A stretch of 45,326 bases of DNA from contig JARGOC010000010.1 in NCBI GenBank assembly GCA_029212365.1, positions 77,441 through 122,766 on the forward strand. Direction: 5' to 3'. The DNA comes from Roseovarius sp. GTDB lineage: Bacteria; Pseudomonadota; Alphaproteobacteria; Rhodobacterales; Rhodobacteraceae. The notes under the pieces were generated by a model. The model was not told the DNA's origin and did no database searches. It was given only the letters and a program-made list of their open reading frames with translations. The translations under genes and the position numbers were made by a program. Numbering within the stretch: the first letter of the stretch is position 1; every line of letters begins with the position of its first letter. This document shows, one piece after another, positions 8,004 through 17,025 of this stretch.

Positions 8004-8969
8004 ATGGTCGACAGCCCTGGCCGCATAACCCTTTGGGGTATTGAGGTTTTTTTGGCTGCTGCGGATGAGCGCTCAATCTCGGCGGCGGCCAAAAGACTGG
8101 GCGCCAGCCCATCAGCTGTCAGTCAGCAATTGACCAATCTTGAAGGGGCAGTGGGCGCGACCTTGCTGCAACGCAACGCGCGCCCCATTCGTCTGACCCC
8201 GGCGGGCGAGATCATGCATCGTCGTGCCCAGACCATTTTGAATGAGGCCACCCAAGCCCGTGCCGAACTGGCGATGGCTGATCTGTCCTCGCTGACGCGG
8301 TTTCGCCTTGGGATGATCGAAGACCTTGAGGCCGATGTCACCCCCCAATTGCTGACCCATATGGCCGGGGAATTGAAGGCCTGCCAGTTTTTGCTGGAAA
8401 CCGGGGCCAGCCATGCGCTGTATGATCAGTTGGATGCGCGGGCGCTGGATGTGATCGTGGCCGCCGAACTGGGCGCCGAGAGCGATTGGGCCGAAGTGCA
8501 CCCGCTGATGCGCGAGGGCTTTGTTGTGGCCGCACCCAAGGGGGTGATTCACCGTGATGGTGATATTTTGCGGCAGCTAAAGCGTATGCCGGTGGTGCAA
8601 TATACCCAACGCCATTACATGGGCCGGTTGATCAATTCCCATCTGGCGCGCCAGAAAATAGCCTTGACGCATCGGTTTGAAATTGACAGCTATCACGCCA
8701 TTCTGGCGTTGGTGGCGCAGGGCACGGGCTGGTCGATCCTGACGCCTTTGGCGTTGATGCGCGCACGCCGGTTTGCGCATTTGATTGATGTGATGGAACT
8801 GCCTTTTGAGCCGTTGACCCGCACCATTTCCTTGACCGCGCGCAAGGATATTCTGCAAGATATGCCTGCGCGCGTGGCGCAAACCCTGCGCCCGATCCTG
8901 AAAACCACGATCGTAGAGCCTGCGATCGCCGAATATCCGTTTCTGGCGGATAGCCTGACGGTGATTTGA
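8004..8969 (+). CDS. LysR-family transcriptional regulator
   Basis: A 321-residue LysR regulator. The N-terminal winged helix is at about residues 10-70 (FLAAADERSISAAAKRLGASPSAVSQQ), and a periplasmic-binding-like effector domain follows from about 100. It starts 6 bases after the phaR stop with a poor ribosome binding site, so it may be read through from phaR. Its target is unknown. It converges with the aminotransferase gene, and neither the PHA genes nor the polyamine-like block is divergent to it, which is the usual clue for LysR targets. Confidence 0.88.
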   Translation: MVDSPGRITLWGIEVFLAAADERSISAAAKRLGASPSAVSQQLTNLEGAVGATLLQRNARPIRLTPAGEIMHRRAQTILNEATQARAELAMADLSSLTRFRLGMIEDLEADVTPQLLTHMAGELKACQFLLETGASHALYDQLDARALDVIVAAELGAESDWAEVHPLMREGFVVAAPKGVIHRDGDILRQLKRMPVVQYTQRHYMGRLINSHLARQKIALTHRFEIDSYHAILALVAQGTGWSILTPLALMRARRFAHLIDVMELPFEPLTRTISLTARKDILQDMPARVAQTLRPILKTTIVEPAIAEYPFLADSLTVI

Positions 8970-9080
8970 GGCAGATATACTATCAACTCAGCAAGATCTC
9001 GGGCGGTACATATCCCGTGTCTTCCATCAGCGCCCTACGTCCTGCCCATAGCCCTTTGAGGGCCCGCGCATCGCTTTGCG

Positions 9081-10295
9081 TTACGTGCCGTATGCGCGGG
9101 TTTGTGTGCCCATCACCTCATCCGCGGCCTCCAGTATGGCCTGAGCGATAACATCCTGTTCGGCGCGTTTCAGGCGGGCGGGCAGGCGGGTGTCACAGGC
9201 GCGCATCAACATGGCACGGGTTTGGGGCAATTCGGGGATGCCTTCGGGCAGGAAGTTCCAGTTCCAGAAGGCCCGCGCGTTGTCAGCACTTTGGCCAAAC
9301 ACCTGTACCTTGATCCCGCGCTTGGCGGCGGCGGCCACAAAGGCGGCGGTGTCATCATCGCTGAGACCAGTAAGATTGAACTGGATTGAATCTGGTGCGC
9401 GTTCTTCTTGTGGCAGGGCAGGTGGTACATGCAGCCAAAGCGAGGAATTCAGCTGCTCGGCCACATGATCATGGCCAGAGCGTCCATCCCGCACCCGGCG
9501 GGAAACATCATCCAATTGTGGGCGGATGATAGCAGCAGACAGGTTTGACAGGCGCAGATTATAAAGTGGCAACTGGTTTTGCCAGCGCGCAAAAGATGAT
9601 TCAAGTTCGGCGTCTACACCGTTGAAATGTTTGGCCCAATTGTGCTCATAGGCGCCTGACATGATGACAGCGCGGGCCACCAGATCGGCGTCATCTGTGA
9701 TTAGAATACCGCCTTCACCGGCATTCACCAGCTTGTAGGACTGAAAGCTGAAACACCCGATTTTACCGATGGTGCCAATGTTGCGCCCTGACCATGTGGT
9801 GCCCAGGCTGTGGGCGGCATCTTCGATCACGGGGATGTCACGCGCATCGCACAGCGCCATGATGGCATCCATATCCGAGGTGTGACCACGCATATGGCTG
9901 ATAATCACGGCACTAATGGTTGAATCAAGTTTGGCGTCGAAGTCTTTGAGATCAATGCGGTAATTATCACCTACTTCGCACAGAACCGGCACACAATCGG
10001 CGTGAACCACGGATGAAGGTACAGCGGCAAAAGTGAAGCCGGGGATCAGCACGCGTGCATCGCGGGGCAGGTTCAGGGCTTTGAGTGACAAGAACAAAGC
10101 CGCCGAACACGAAGAGACCGCCAGAGCATATTTGCTGCCCATGAGGGCGGCAAATTCCTGCTCCAGCAGGGTAACAGGTGCATTTTCAGGTGCGGTGTAA
10201 CGGAAAAGGTCGCCGGATTTCAGCATTTTATCAATCTCAGCACGCGCAGCATCTGGGATGGGTTCAGCGTCGTAAACATTGGGGGGAAGGGTCAT
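9081..10295 (-). CDS. DegT/DnrJ/EryC1-family PLP aminotransferase
   Basis: A 404-residue fold-type I PLP enzyme of the sugar-aminotransferase (DegT/AHBA synthase) family. IEDAAHSLG (Asp159) and SFQSYKLVNAGEGG (Schiff-base Lys188) are the hallmark motifs. Such enzymes usually aminate nucleotide-sugar ketones, but no sugar genes are nearby. It lies 150 bases after the PuuB-like oxidase in the same direction with its own upstream region, so it may be a separate unit. AGGAAA precedes the ATG by eight bases. The substrate is unknown; amino-sugar or cyclitol transamination is the family default. Confidence 0.85.
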   Translation of the reverse strand: MTLPPNVYDAEPIPDAARAEIDKMLKSGDLFRYTAPENAPVTLLEQEFAALMGSKYALAVSSCSAALFLSLKALNLPRDARVLIPGFTFAAVPSSVVHADCVPVLCEVGDNYRIDLKDFDAKLDSTISAVIISHMRGHTSDMDAIMALCDARDIPVIEDAAHSLGTTWSGRNIGTIGKIGCFSFQSYKLVNAGEGGILITDDADLVARAVIMSGAYEHNWAKHFNGVDAELESSFARWQNQLPLYNLRLSNLSAAIIRPQLDDVSRRVRDGRSGHDHVAEQLNSSLWLHVPPALPQEERAPDSIQFNLTGLSDDDTAAFVAAAAKRGIKVQVFGQSADNARAFWNWNFLPEGIPELPQTRAMLMRACDTRLPARLKRAEQDVIAQAILEAADEVMGTQTRAYGT

Positions 10296-10346
10296 CTTCG
10301 GGTTTCCTGAAACTATACTTCGGAATAACGGAATACATAGCTGAAG

Positions 10347-10399
10347 TTGGTCAATCCACCAAGTGAAATTTTTGTGAAAATCGGGGGAGGCAATTGCCT
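10347..10399. promoter_or_regulatory. Palindromes upstream of the aminotransferase gene
   Basis: TTGGT-N6-ACCAA (10347-10362) and a perfect 12-base palindrome AGGCAATTGCCT (10388-10399) lie 50-105 bases before the start codon of the leftward aminotransferase gene. They could be operator sites for an unidentified regulator. The evidence is symmetry and position only. Confidence 0.3.
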
Positions 10400-10445
10400 G
10401 CTCATCCGCCCTGATGGGCGCTCTCGCGGGTTTTGCACGGGAGTT

Positions 10446-11750
10446 TTAGACGCCCAGACGGTCGCGCATGGCATACCAGGTCATCGCCAGCGCCAGCAGG
10501 GGCGTGCGCATCATGCCCCCCCCCGGAAACGGCGCTGTGGGAATGCGCGCCATTGTATCAAACCCATCAGCCTGACCGGCAATCGCCTGTGCCATCAGCT
10601 TGCCTGCATGAATGGCATTGCCCACGCCATGCCCGGAGTATCCGGAGGCTGACAGCATATTGGGTGCCACCCGCGCCAGATAGGGCAGGCGTTTCATGGT
10701 GATGGCCAAAGTGCCGCCCCAGCTGTAGTCAATTTTGACATCTTTCAGGTGCGGGTAAATTTCCAGCATCGGTTTGCGCACGGTGGCGGCGATATCGGCC
10801 GGAAAGCGGTAGCCATAGCTTTCACCACCGCCAAACAGCAGGCGACCATCGTGGCTGAGGCGGTAATAGTTCACCACGAATTTGGTATCAGCAACAGCCA
10901 CATCACGGGTCAGGATCTTGGCGGTATCTTCGCCCAGGGGTTCGGTGGCGATGATGAAATTATTGATCGGCATGACACGGGCGGCAACCTTGCGATCCAG
11001 CCCCCCCAAATAGCCATTGCAGGCCAGGATCACATGATCGGCCAGTACACGGCCCTGGCCGGTTTGCACCACGGCCTGCGCGCTGCGTTGGATATGGTGC
11101 ACCTCGGAGCGTTCATAAATCTGCACACCGGCCGCTGCCGCTGCGCGCGCCAGACCCAGTGCAAACGCCAGAGGGTGCAGATGCGCCGCCCCCATATCAA
11201 GCGTGCCACCGTGATACGCAGGCGAGGGGCAAAGCGCGTGAAACGCCGCGCTGTCCAGACATTCGATCTGATCATAGCCATACCGGGTGTGCAGATGCTC
11301 GGCGCCTTGGTGTTCTTGCGCCATTTCACGCGCTGAAAAGGCCGCATGTGCGACGCCGGGTTTCAGGTGGCATTCAATTTTGTGTTTCGCGACCAGTGAT
11401 TTGACCAGGTCTTTGGCCTCTTGCGCCTGTTGCCACAGTTTTAGGGCATCATCGTTTCCCACCAGCTTTTCCAGTGCTTCTTGCTCAAGGCGCTGGCCTG
11501 ATCCCAGTTGCCCACCATTGCGCCCGGATGCGCCAAAGCCGACGCGGTGTGCCTCCAGCAGTGCTACGGTGTAGCCTGCCTCTGTCAGGTGCAACGCTGC
11601 TGACAGCCCGGTAAAACCACCGCCAACGATGCAGACATCAACGCGGACCTCGCCCTGCAACGGGGCAAACGGGGGCAAAGGCGCAACCGTCGCAGAGTAC
11701 CAGCTGTCGGGGTATTGGCCGGGGCGATCATTGGAATGCAAAAGGTTCAT
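10446..11750 (-). CDS. puuB: FAD-dependent amine oxidoreductase, PuuB-like
   Basis: A 434-residue DAO-family flavoprotein. VDVCIVGGGFTGLSAAL (about 37-53) is the dinucleotide-binding motif, GASGRNGGQ follows near 92-100, and YSGHGVGNAIHAGK is the C-terminal FAD contact. The N-terminal SWYSAT and the GASGRNGGQ motif are characteristic of gamma-glutamylputrescine oxidases and their relatives. The known reaction is oxidation of gamma-glutamylputrescine to the aldehyde with release of ammonia and H2O2. Its ATG overlaps the stop of the 63-residue gene (ATGA). Context with two GS-like ligases and a glutamine amidotransferase supports a polyamine or related amine role. Confidence 0.82.
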   Translation of the reverse strand: MNLLHSNDRPGQYPDSWYSATVAPLPPFAPLQGEVRVDVCIVGGGFTGLSAALHLTEAGYTVALLEAHRVGFGASGRNGGQLGSGQRLEQEALEKLVGNDDALKLWQQAQEAKDLVKSLVAKHKIECHLKPGVAHAAFSAREMAQEHQGAEHLHTRYGYDQIECLDSAAFHALCPSPAYHGGTLDMGAAHLHPLAFALGLARAAAAAGVQIYERSEVHHIQRSAQAVVQTGQGRVLADHVILACNGYLGGLDRKVAARVMPINNFIIATEPLGEDTAKILTRDVAVADTKFVVNYYRLSHDGRLLFGGGESYGYRFPADIAATVRKPMLEIYPHLKDVKIDYSWGGTLAITMKRLPYLARVAPNMLSASGYSGHGVGNAIHAGKLMAQAIAGQADGFDTMARIPTAPFPGGGMMRTPLLALAMTWYAMRDRLGV

Positions 11751-11938
11751 TGCTCAAGGATCCGGGAATAGGAAAGGTGGCGGTTGATGCCCTTGTGTTT
11801 GGCCGGGATACCATCAGTCACATCTTTGAATGCCGAGCTGTCAGCTATGTTGGGTTTACCTTTGTTGCCCAACCCCATTGTCTTTAGCCTAGGTGCGACC
11901 ACAGCTATGGCCGCTAAAATCAAAACAATCTTATACAT
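11747..11938 (-). CDS. 63-residue membrane-anchored protein in the polyamine-like operon
   Basis: A short protein with a hydrophobic N-terminus (MYKIVLILAAIAVVAP, residues 1-16), then a polar, basic tail of about 45 residues. It may be an inner-membrane anchor or an uncleaved signal. Its ATG overlaps the last 8 bases of the glutamine-synthetase-like gene, and its TGA overlaps the ATG of the oxidase, so it is translationally coupled on both sides. This makes it very likely a real gene. I recognise no family. Confidence 0.68.
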   Translation of the reverse strand: MYKIVLILAAIAVVAPRLKTMGLGNKGKPNIADSSAFKDVTDGIPAKHKGINRHLSYSRILEQ

Positions 11939-13292
11939 TTAGCAACAGATGCTCACGTTCCCAGGGGCTGATGACATTGAGAAATTCCTCATACTCCGTG
12001 CGCTTCACGATGGAGTAGACGCGGGCGAATTCAGGATGCAGGATATCGTGCAATTCGCTGGCGTCATCAAACAAATCAAGCGCCTCACCCAGCACACGCG
12101 GAATGGCGGTTTCACCGGCATAGGCATCCCCCTTGAACTGCTTGTCAGGGCGGATTTCGTTTTTGAGTCCCAAAAGGCCACAGGCCAGAGAGGCGGCAAT
12201 GCCCAGATAAGGGTTGCAATCCATGCCCGCCAAACGGTTTTCGACCCGGCGTGCATTGGGGCCCGACAGCGGCACACGAATGCCAGTGGTGCGGTTGTCA
12301 CGCGCCCAAGCCAGGTTGATGGGGGCGGCGTTGTCTTTCACATAGCGCCGGTAGGAGTTCACATAGGGCGCCATGATGGCGATGGCCGCTGGCATATGTT
12401 CCTGCAAGCCGCCGATGAAATGATAAAACGCATCTGTTTCGCCACCCTGAGGGCCGGAAAAGATGTTGGCGCCGGATTCTATATCCATAATGGAGTGATG
12501 GATGTGCATAGAGCTGCCCGGCTCTTCCTGAATGGGTTTGGCCATGAAGGTGGCAAAGCAGTCGTGGCGCAGGGCGGCCTCGCGGATCAGGCGTTTGAAA
12601 TAGAACACCTCATCGGCCAGTTTGATCGGGTCGCCGTGCAACAGGTTGATTTCCAGCTGACCGGCGCCGCCTTCCTGGGTGATACCGTCAATTTCAAATC
12701 CCTGAGCTTCGGCGAAATCATAGATGTCGTCGATGACGGGGCCAAATTCATCGACGGCTGTCATGGAATAGGCCTGACGAGCGGCAGCGGGGCGCCCTGA
12801 GCGGCCCATCATCGGCTTGATCGTCTGGGCGGGGTCCAGATTGCGGGCCACCAGATAGAATTCCATTTCCGGGGCCACGATAGGTTCCAGACCCAGTTTG
12901 CGATACATCGCCACAACACGTTTCAACACATTGCGCGGGCTGAATGGGATCGGCTTGTGATCACGATCCTGAGCGTCATGGATCACCTGCAAGGTCCAAT
13001 CACCAGTCCAGGGTGCGGCGGTTGCGGTGCTCATATCGGGGACAAGGATCATGTCACGCTCAATAAAGCCCTCGTTTTCATCGGCGGCTTCGCCCCAATC
13101 GCCTGTGATGGTCTGAAAAAAGATCGAATCCGGCAGGTGGAAACAATCCTGCTTGGAGAACTTTTTGGCCGGGACTGCCTTACCGCGCGCGATGCCGGGC
13201 AGATCCGAGATGATGCACTCTACCTCATCGAGGCGCTTGCCATCCAGATAGGCCTGCGCGGCTTCGGGTAGTTTTTTCATCATGTCGGCCAT
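11931..13292 (-). CDS. puuA: Glutamine-synthetase-family ligase, gamma-glutamylpolyamine synthetase-like
   Basis: A 453-residue GS-family enzyme. The start is set at ATG 13292, because GAGG lies eight bases upstream and the alternative GTG at 13301 overlaps that site. Metal and substrate residues of the GS fold are present: APEMEFYL (Glu142, Glu144), GAGQLEIN (Glu214), SSMHIHHS (His263-266), DNRTTGIRVP (Arg334) and VENRLAGMDCNPYL. The sequence resembles PuuA-type enzymes that ligate glutamate to amines rather than classic GlnA. The start codon is one base after the stop of the amidotransferase gene. The true amine substrate is unproven. Confidence 0.85.
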   Translation of the reverse strand: MADMMKKLPEAAQAYLDGKRLDEVECIISDLPGIARGKAVPAKKFSKQDCFHLPDSIFFQTITGDWGEAADENEGFIERDMILVPDMSTATAAPWTGDWTLQVIHDAQDRDHKPIPFSPRNVLKRVVAMYRKLGLEPIVAPEMEFYLVARNLDPAQTIKPMMGRSGRPAAARQAYSMTAVDEFGPVIDDIYDFAEAQGFEIDGITQEGGAGQLEINLLHGDPIKLADEVFYFKRLIREAALRHDCFATFMAKPIQEEPGSSMHIHHSIMDIESGANIFSGPQGGETDAFYHFIGGLQEHMPAAIAIMAPYVNSYRRYVKDNAAPINLAWARDNRTTGIRVPLSGPNARRVENRLAGMDCNPYLGIAASLACGLLGLKNEIRPDKQFKGDAYAGETAIPRVLGEALDLFDDASELHDILHPEFARVYSIVKRTEYEEFLNVISPWEREHLLLNV

Positions 13293-13293
13293 A

Positions 13294-13971
13294 TCAGGCA
13301 CCTCTTTTCAGGACATCGGCCATACGTTGGGCAATGGCAGAGCTTTGGGTCGGTTCGTTCAGCTGTGTGGCGGCGCCAGACAAAATGTCATCGGGCACCA
13401 CGCCGGGACCGCGATATGTGATCAGAAAATCCATCATTTCAGACGTGAATTCCGGGTGTGGTTGAATTGTATACACTTTGTCGCCATAGACCAGCGCGGC
13501 ATTGGCACAGAACTCTGATGATCCAATCACTTGTGCATCTTTTGGCAGTTGCGTCACCTGATCCTGGTGCCAGGCGTTCAGGCTGCGCGGCGCGCCTTCT
13601 ATCTGATAGGTGGTGTGGCCAATGGACCAGCCGCCGTCAAACTTTTCAACCTTGCCGCCCAGGGCCTGCGCGATGATCTGATGGCCAAAACACACCCCAA
13701 CCAGCGGGGTTCCCGCGGCGTAGACCTTGCGAATGAAATCCTCCAGGGGCGGGATCCATGGGTGATCCTCGTATGCGCCATGTTTAGAGCCCGTGATCAG
13801 CCAGCCGTGGCATTCATCCGGGCGCGCGGGGATCACACCGCCCTCGCAATCATAGGCGACAAACTCAAACCCGTGGCCCTCCAGCAGCCGCGCGAACATG
13901 GCATCGTAGTCACCAAGTGATTTCATCACCTCAGGCACCGCATGGCCTGTCATCAATATGCCGATTTTCAT
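13294..13971 (-). CDS. Class I glutamine amidotransferase-like protein
   Basis: A 225-residue stand-alone GATase domain. Cys94 in VGVCFGHQI, and His172 and Glu174 in IQPHPEFT, form the class I triad. It resembles GuaA-type GATase domains rather than the PuuD peptidase C26 form. In this operon, between two GS-like ligases, it is the best candidate to hydrolyse gamma-glutamyl products, which is the PuuD step; this is inference. The start is ATG 13971, with GGAG five bases upstream; a GTG at 13977 would lie on the ribosome binding site. It probably opens the four-gene operon down to the oxidase. Confidence 0.85.
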   Translation of the reverse strand: MKIGILMTGHAVPEVMKSLGDYDAMFARLLEGHGFEFVAYDCEGGVIPARPDECHGWLITGSKHGAYEDHPWIPPLEDFIRKVYAAGTPLVGVCFGHQIIAQALGGKVEKFDGGWSIGHTTYQIEGAPRSLNAWHQDQVTQLPKDAQVIGSSEFCANAALVYGDKVYTIQPHPEFTSEMMDFLITYRGPGVVPDDILSGAATQLNEPTQSSAIAQRMADVLKRGA

Positions 13972-13981
13972 CGTCACTCCG

Positions 13982-13997
13982 TAATTTGATCAAATTA
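13982..13997. promoter_or_regulatory. Perfect 16-base palindrome, probable operator of the polyamine-like operon
   Basis: TAATTTGATCAAATTA is perfectly self-complementary and lies 11-26 bases before the amidotransferase start codon. A closely similar site stands before the second GS-like gene. Its AT richness contrasts with the GC-rich surroundings. Confidence 0.6.
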
Positions 13998-14033
13998 GTG
14001 CTAACGCAAGCTACGCAGTCAGGCAAGCCTTGG

Positions 14034-15350
14034 TCAGACGGTGTCGAGATAGGTTTTCCAATGATCCGCCTCGGGTATGTCCCCCATGAGGCGCAGCTCT
14101 TGGCGTTTGGTCAAGACCAGATTGCGGATCAGCATGTTGGGGAAGATGCCGGCAATCATCGGATCAGTTTCAAAAAGGTCAATCGCAGTCGCCCAGTCCG
14201 GGGCCAGTTGCGGCACGTCATATTCATAGGCGTTGCCGGTGAGAGGGGCAGGCGGGACCAGCCCCTGTTCAATGCCCGCAATGGCAGCCCCCATGATGGC
14301 GGCGAAGGTCAGATAGGGGTTGATGTCACCGCCCGCGACGCGGTGCTCAATCCGGCGCGCCACGGGGGCTCCACCGGGAATGCGCACCGCTGCGGTGCGG
14401 TTTTCATAGGCCCAACAGACCGCTGTGGGGGCATGGGCCCCCGGCACCAGCCGCTGATAGCTGTTGGCGTGCGGGGCAAAAAGCAAGGTCGAGGCGGGCA
14501 TTGCGGCAAGACACCCCGCGACGGCCTGTTTCAGCAGCTCAGTGCCGTCCTCGCCGCCGTTGTCAAAGATGTTTTTCCCATCTGCGTCGAGCACCGAAAA
14601 ATGCAGGTGCATGCCGTTTCCGGCATCCTCGGCAAAGGGCTTGGCCATGAAAGTGGCGGCAAACCCAAATTTGCGTGCCAGTCCTTTGATCAAGGCCTTG
14701 AAAATCCAGGTGTCATCCGCCGCTTTCAGGGCCTTCTGGTGGTTCAAGGTGACTTCAAACTGACCTATACCACTCTCGGATGTGGTGGTTTGCGCGGGAA
14801 TATTCATTTGTGCGCAGGCGTCATAAAGCGCCGAGAAGAAGGGATCAAACGCGTCCAGTTGTGCCAGTGACAGAACCTCCGCAGATTGCAGGTGGCGGCC
14901 AGTTTGAGGGTTGATCACATGATCAAGGTTTTCGCCGCTATCATCGACCAGGGTGAACTCCAACTCGGATGCGGCCATCACAGACCAGCCGCGCGCGCTG
15001 TAGCGCTCTAACACAGACGTCAGCGCATGGCGGGGATCACCTGCAAAGGGGGTGCCATCCTCATGGTACATCTCCATCGGCACCAGTGGTTGTGGAGTGT
15101 CCAGCCAGGGCACAGGCACGGGCGCGCGCCCGGATGGTTTGAGAAGACCATCCGCATCGCCGGTTTCAAACACCAGGGGTGAATCGTCGATATCAAGGCC
15201 GAAGATATCCACATTCAGCGCCGAAAGGGGCATGCGCACAGCGCCCTTGGAAAGTTTCGCGGCATAATCGCCGGGCACACGTTTGCCACGCATTTGGCCG
15301 TTCAGATCACAGGCCGCAACGCGCAGGGTATCATAAGTTGAGAGGTCCAT
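14034..15350 (-). CDS. puuA: Second glutamine-synthetase-family ligase, gamma-glutamylpolyamine synthetase-like
   Basis: A 438-residue GS-family enzyme, paralogous to the one ending at 11931. The GS motifs are ASELEFTL, GIGQFEVT, GNGMHLHFS, ENRTAAVRIP and IEHRVAGGDINPYL. The start is set at ATG 15350, because AGGA lies eight bases upstream; an in-frame ATG at 15359 sits directly on that AGGA. It is followed by a 62-base gap with the 16-base palindrome and then the amidotransferase operon. Two divergent GS-like ligases in one locus suggest two acceptor amines or an oligomer of different subunits. It is probably not a housekeeping GlnA. Confidence 0.85.
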   Translation of the reverse strand: MDLSTYDTLRVAACDLNGQMRGKRVPGDYAAKLSKGAVRMPLSALNVDIFGLDIDDSPLVFETGDADGLLKPSGRAPVPVPWLDTPQPLVPMEMYHEDGTPFAGDPRHALTSVLERYSARGWSVMAASELEFTLVDDSGENLDHVINPQTGRHLQSAEVLSLAQLDAFDPFFSALYDACAQMNIPAQTTTSESGIGQFEVTLNHQKALKAADDTWIFKALIKGLARKFGFAATFMAKPFAEDAGNGMHLHFSVLDADGKNIFDNGGEDGTELLKQAVAGCLAAMPASTLLFAPHANSYQRLVPGAHAPTAVCWAYENRTAAVRIPGGAPVARRIEHRVAGGDINPYLTFAAIMGAAIAGIEQGLVPPAPLTGNAYEYDVPQLAPDWATAIDLFETDPMIAGIFPNMLIRNLVLTKRQELRLMGDIPEADHWKTYLDTV

Positions 15351-15411
15351 GACAGGCATCCTGACTTTGGTTTGCGCCAGGATAAACGCAACTGCGGGGT
15401 GGGGCCAGTGA

Positions 15412-15425
15412 TAATTTGATCAAAA
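15412..15425. promoter_or_regulatory. Operator-like site matching the 13982 palindrome
   Basis: TAATTTGATCAAAA shares 13 consecutive bases with the site at 13982, including the TTTGATCAAA core (15415-15424). It lies about 62-75 bases before the second GS-like gene, where a promoter would be. The repetition before two co-directional units suggests a common regulator. Confidence 0.6.
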
Positions 15426-15497
15426 GTATGGGCGCATGTTGGCGCGCTCCATTCCGGTCATCAGGCACGGGCTGCCGACTTGTCGCGAATGTGACAG

Positions 15498-15725
15498 TCA
15501 GTCGTCCTGAGGCGCGTCTGGGTCTGCTTGGCCGATACCCCGGAATATAAACTTGAAAGGCATCATCCAGACAAAGCCCAAAACCACATAAATCAAAAGT
15601 TCGGCCCAAAGGGGCGGGCGTTCCAATGCGTTCACCACGCTCACAGCCACCACGATATAGACCGGCAGGCCAATCAACAGGATGATCAAGGCCCAGCGGC
15701 GGCGGGATTTGTAGCTGAGTGCCAT
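15498..15725 (-). CDS. DUF2842 membrane protein
   Basis: A 75-residue protein with two membrane segments (about residues 11-32 and 41-60) and basic flanks (YKSRRRW at the start). It ends with an acidic tail (DPDAPQDD). The pattern of two helices with PPLWAELLIYVVLGFVWMMPFK fits DUF2842, a small alphaproteobacterial family of unknown function. Its ATG is four bases after the purA stop, so it is probably co-transcribed with purA. A GTG-led extension to 15767 would overlap purA and is not preferred. Confidence 0.8.
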   Translation of the reverse strand: MALSYKSRRRWALIILLIGLPVYIVVAVSVVNALERPPLWAELLIYVVLGFVWMMPFKFIFRGIGQADPDAPQDD

Positions 15726-15729
15726 CGCC

Positions 15730-17025
15730 TTAGTCCGAGAAAGGATCTGTGACGAGGATCGTGTCATCGCGCTCTGGCGAGGTAGACAGCAATGCCACAG
15801 GGCATTGGATCAACTCTTCGACCCGGCGCACATATTTGATCGCGCCTGCGGGCAAATCGGCCCAGCTGCGTGCGCCTTCAGTGCTTTCGGACCAGCCGGG
15901 CATTTCCTCATAGATCGGTTTGCAGCGGGCTTGTCGGTCAGAGGCGGTGGGCAGGTAATCCAGCCGTTCGCCATCCAATTCGTAGCCGACACAGATTTTC
16001 AGGGTTTCAAACCCGTCCAGCACATCCAGTTTGGTGAATGAAATACCAGTGACGCCTGAGGTGGCGCAGGTCTGGCGCACCAGGGCCGCATCAAACCATC
16101 CACAACGGCGTTTGCGCCCGGTGACCGTGCCAAATTCATGCCCGCGTGTGCCCAGGCGGTGGCCATCCTCATCGTCCAGCTCGGTCGGAAAGGGGCCTTC
16201 GCCGACGCGCGTGGTATAGGCCTTTACGATGCCCAAAACATAGTCAATCGCGCCGGGGCCAACCCCCACGCCTGTGGCCGCTTGCCCGGCAATCACATTC
16301 GATGATGTGACAAACGGATAGGTGCCAAAATCAATGTCCAGCAAAGCGCCTTGCGCGCCTTCAAACAGGATGCGTTTGCCGGCTTTGCGTTTCTCGTTCA
16401 GAACTTTCCAAACTGGGGCTGCATAGCTGAGGATTTCCGGTGCGATGTCTTTTAGTTGTGCCACCAGGGCATCACGGTCGATCGGGGCAATGCCCAGACC
16501 TTTGCGCAAGGGATCATGATGTTGCAGGGCGCGGTCAACGCGGGCCTCCAGCGTGGTGACATCTGCCAGATCGGCAACCCGCACAGAGCGGCGACCGACT
16601 TTGTCTTCATAGGCGGGGCCAATGCCGCGGCCTGTGGTGCCGATCTTGGTGCCTTTTGAGGCGGCCTCTTCGCGGGCGCGGTCCAGCTCGCCGTGAATGG
16701 GCAGGATCAGCGGTGTATTCTCGGCAATCATCAGTGTCTCGGGCGTGATCTCAACACCCTGGTCACGGATCGAGGCGATCTCATTGAGCAGATGCCAGGG
16801 GTCAAGCACCACACCATTGCCGATGACGCTGAGCTTGCCGCCGCGCACCACGCCCGAAGGCAGAGCGTTCAGCTTGTAGACCTTGCCATCAATCACCAGA
16901 GTATGACCGGCATTATGCCCGCCCTGAAACCGCGCAATCACATCCGCGCGCTCAGACAGCCAATCGACAATCTTGCCTTTTCCTTCGTCGCCCCATTGGG
17001 CGCCCACGACAACCACATTGGCCAT
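15730..17025 (-). CDS. purA: Adenylosuccinate synthetase
   Basis: A 431-residue enzyme that makes adenylosuccinate from IMP, aspartate and GTP in AMP synthesis. It begins [18 protein letters not shown], the family's GTP-binding P-loop. QGGHNAGHT and [14 protein letters not shown] follow in the usual places, and length is normal. The start at 17025 is fixed by the motif and by AGGT upstream; an in-frame ATG at 17049 is less likely. It is divergent from secG across 273 bases, in which I saw no clear RNA structure. Confidence 0.97.
   Translation of the reverse strand: MANVVVVGAQWGDEGKGKIVDWLSERADVIARFQGGHNAGHTLVIDGKVYKLNALPSGVVRGGKLSVIGNGVVLDPWHLLNEIASIRDQGVEITPETLMIAENTPLILPIHGELDRAREEAASKGTKIGTTGRGIGPAYEDKVGRRSVRVADLADVTTLEARVDRALQHHDPLRKGLGIAPIDRDALVAQLKDIAPEILSYAAPVWKVLNEKRKAGKRILFEGAQGALLDIDFGTYPFVTSSNVIAGQAATGVGVGPGAIDYVLGIVKAYTTRVGEGPFPTELDDEDGHRLGTRGHEFGTVTGRKRRCGWFDAALVRQTCATSGVTGISFTKLDVLDGFETLKICVGYELDGERLDYLPTASDRQARCKPIYEEMPGWSESTEGARSWADLPAGAIKYVRRVEELIQCPVALLSTSPERDDTILVTDPFSD

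Noticed and set aside
13982..13997. FNR/FixK box (TTGAT-N4-ATCAA)
   Set aside because: The half-sites here are fused as TTTGATCAAA without the four-base spacer, so it is a different palindrome.
13917..14870. Long (317-codon) frame antisense to the second GS-like gene
   Set aside because: It is a mirror frame of a gene with all GS motifs; GC-rich codon bias creates such open antisense frames.
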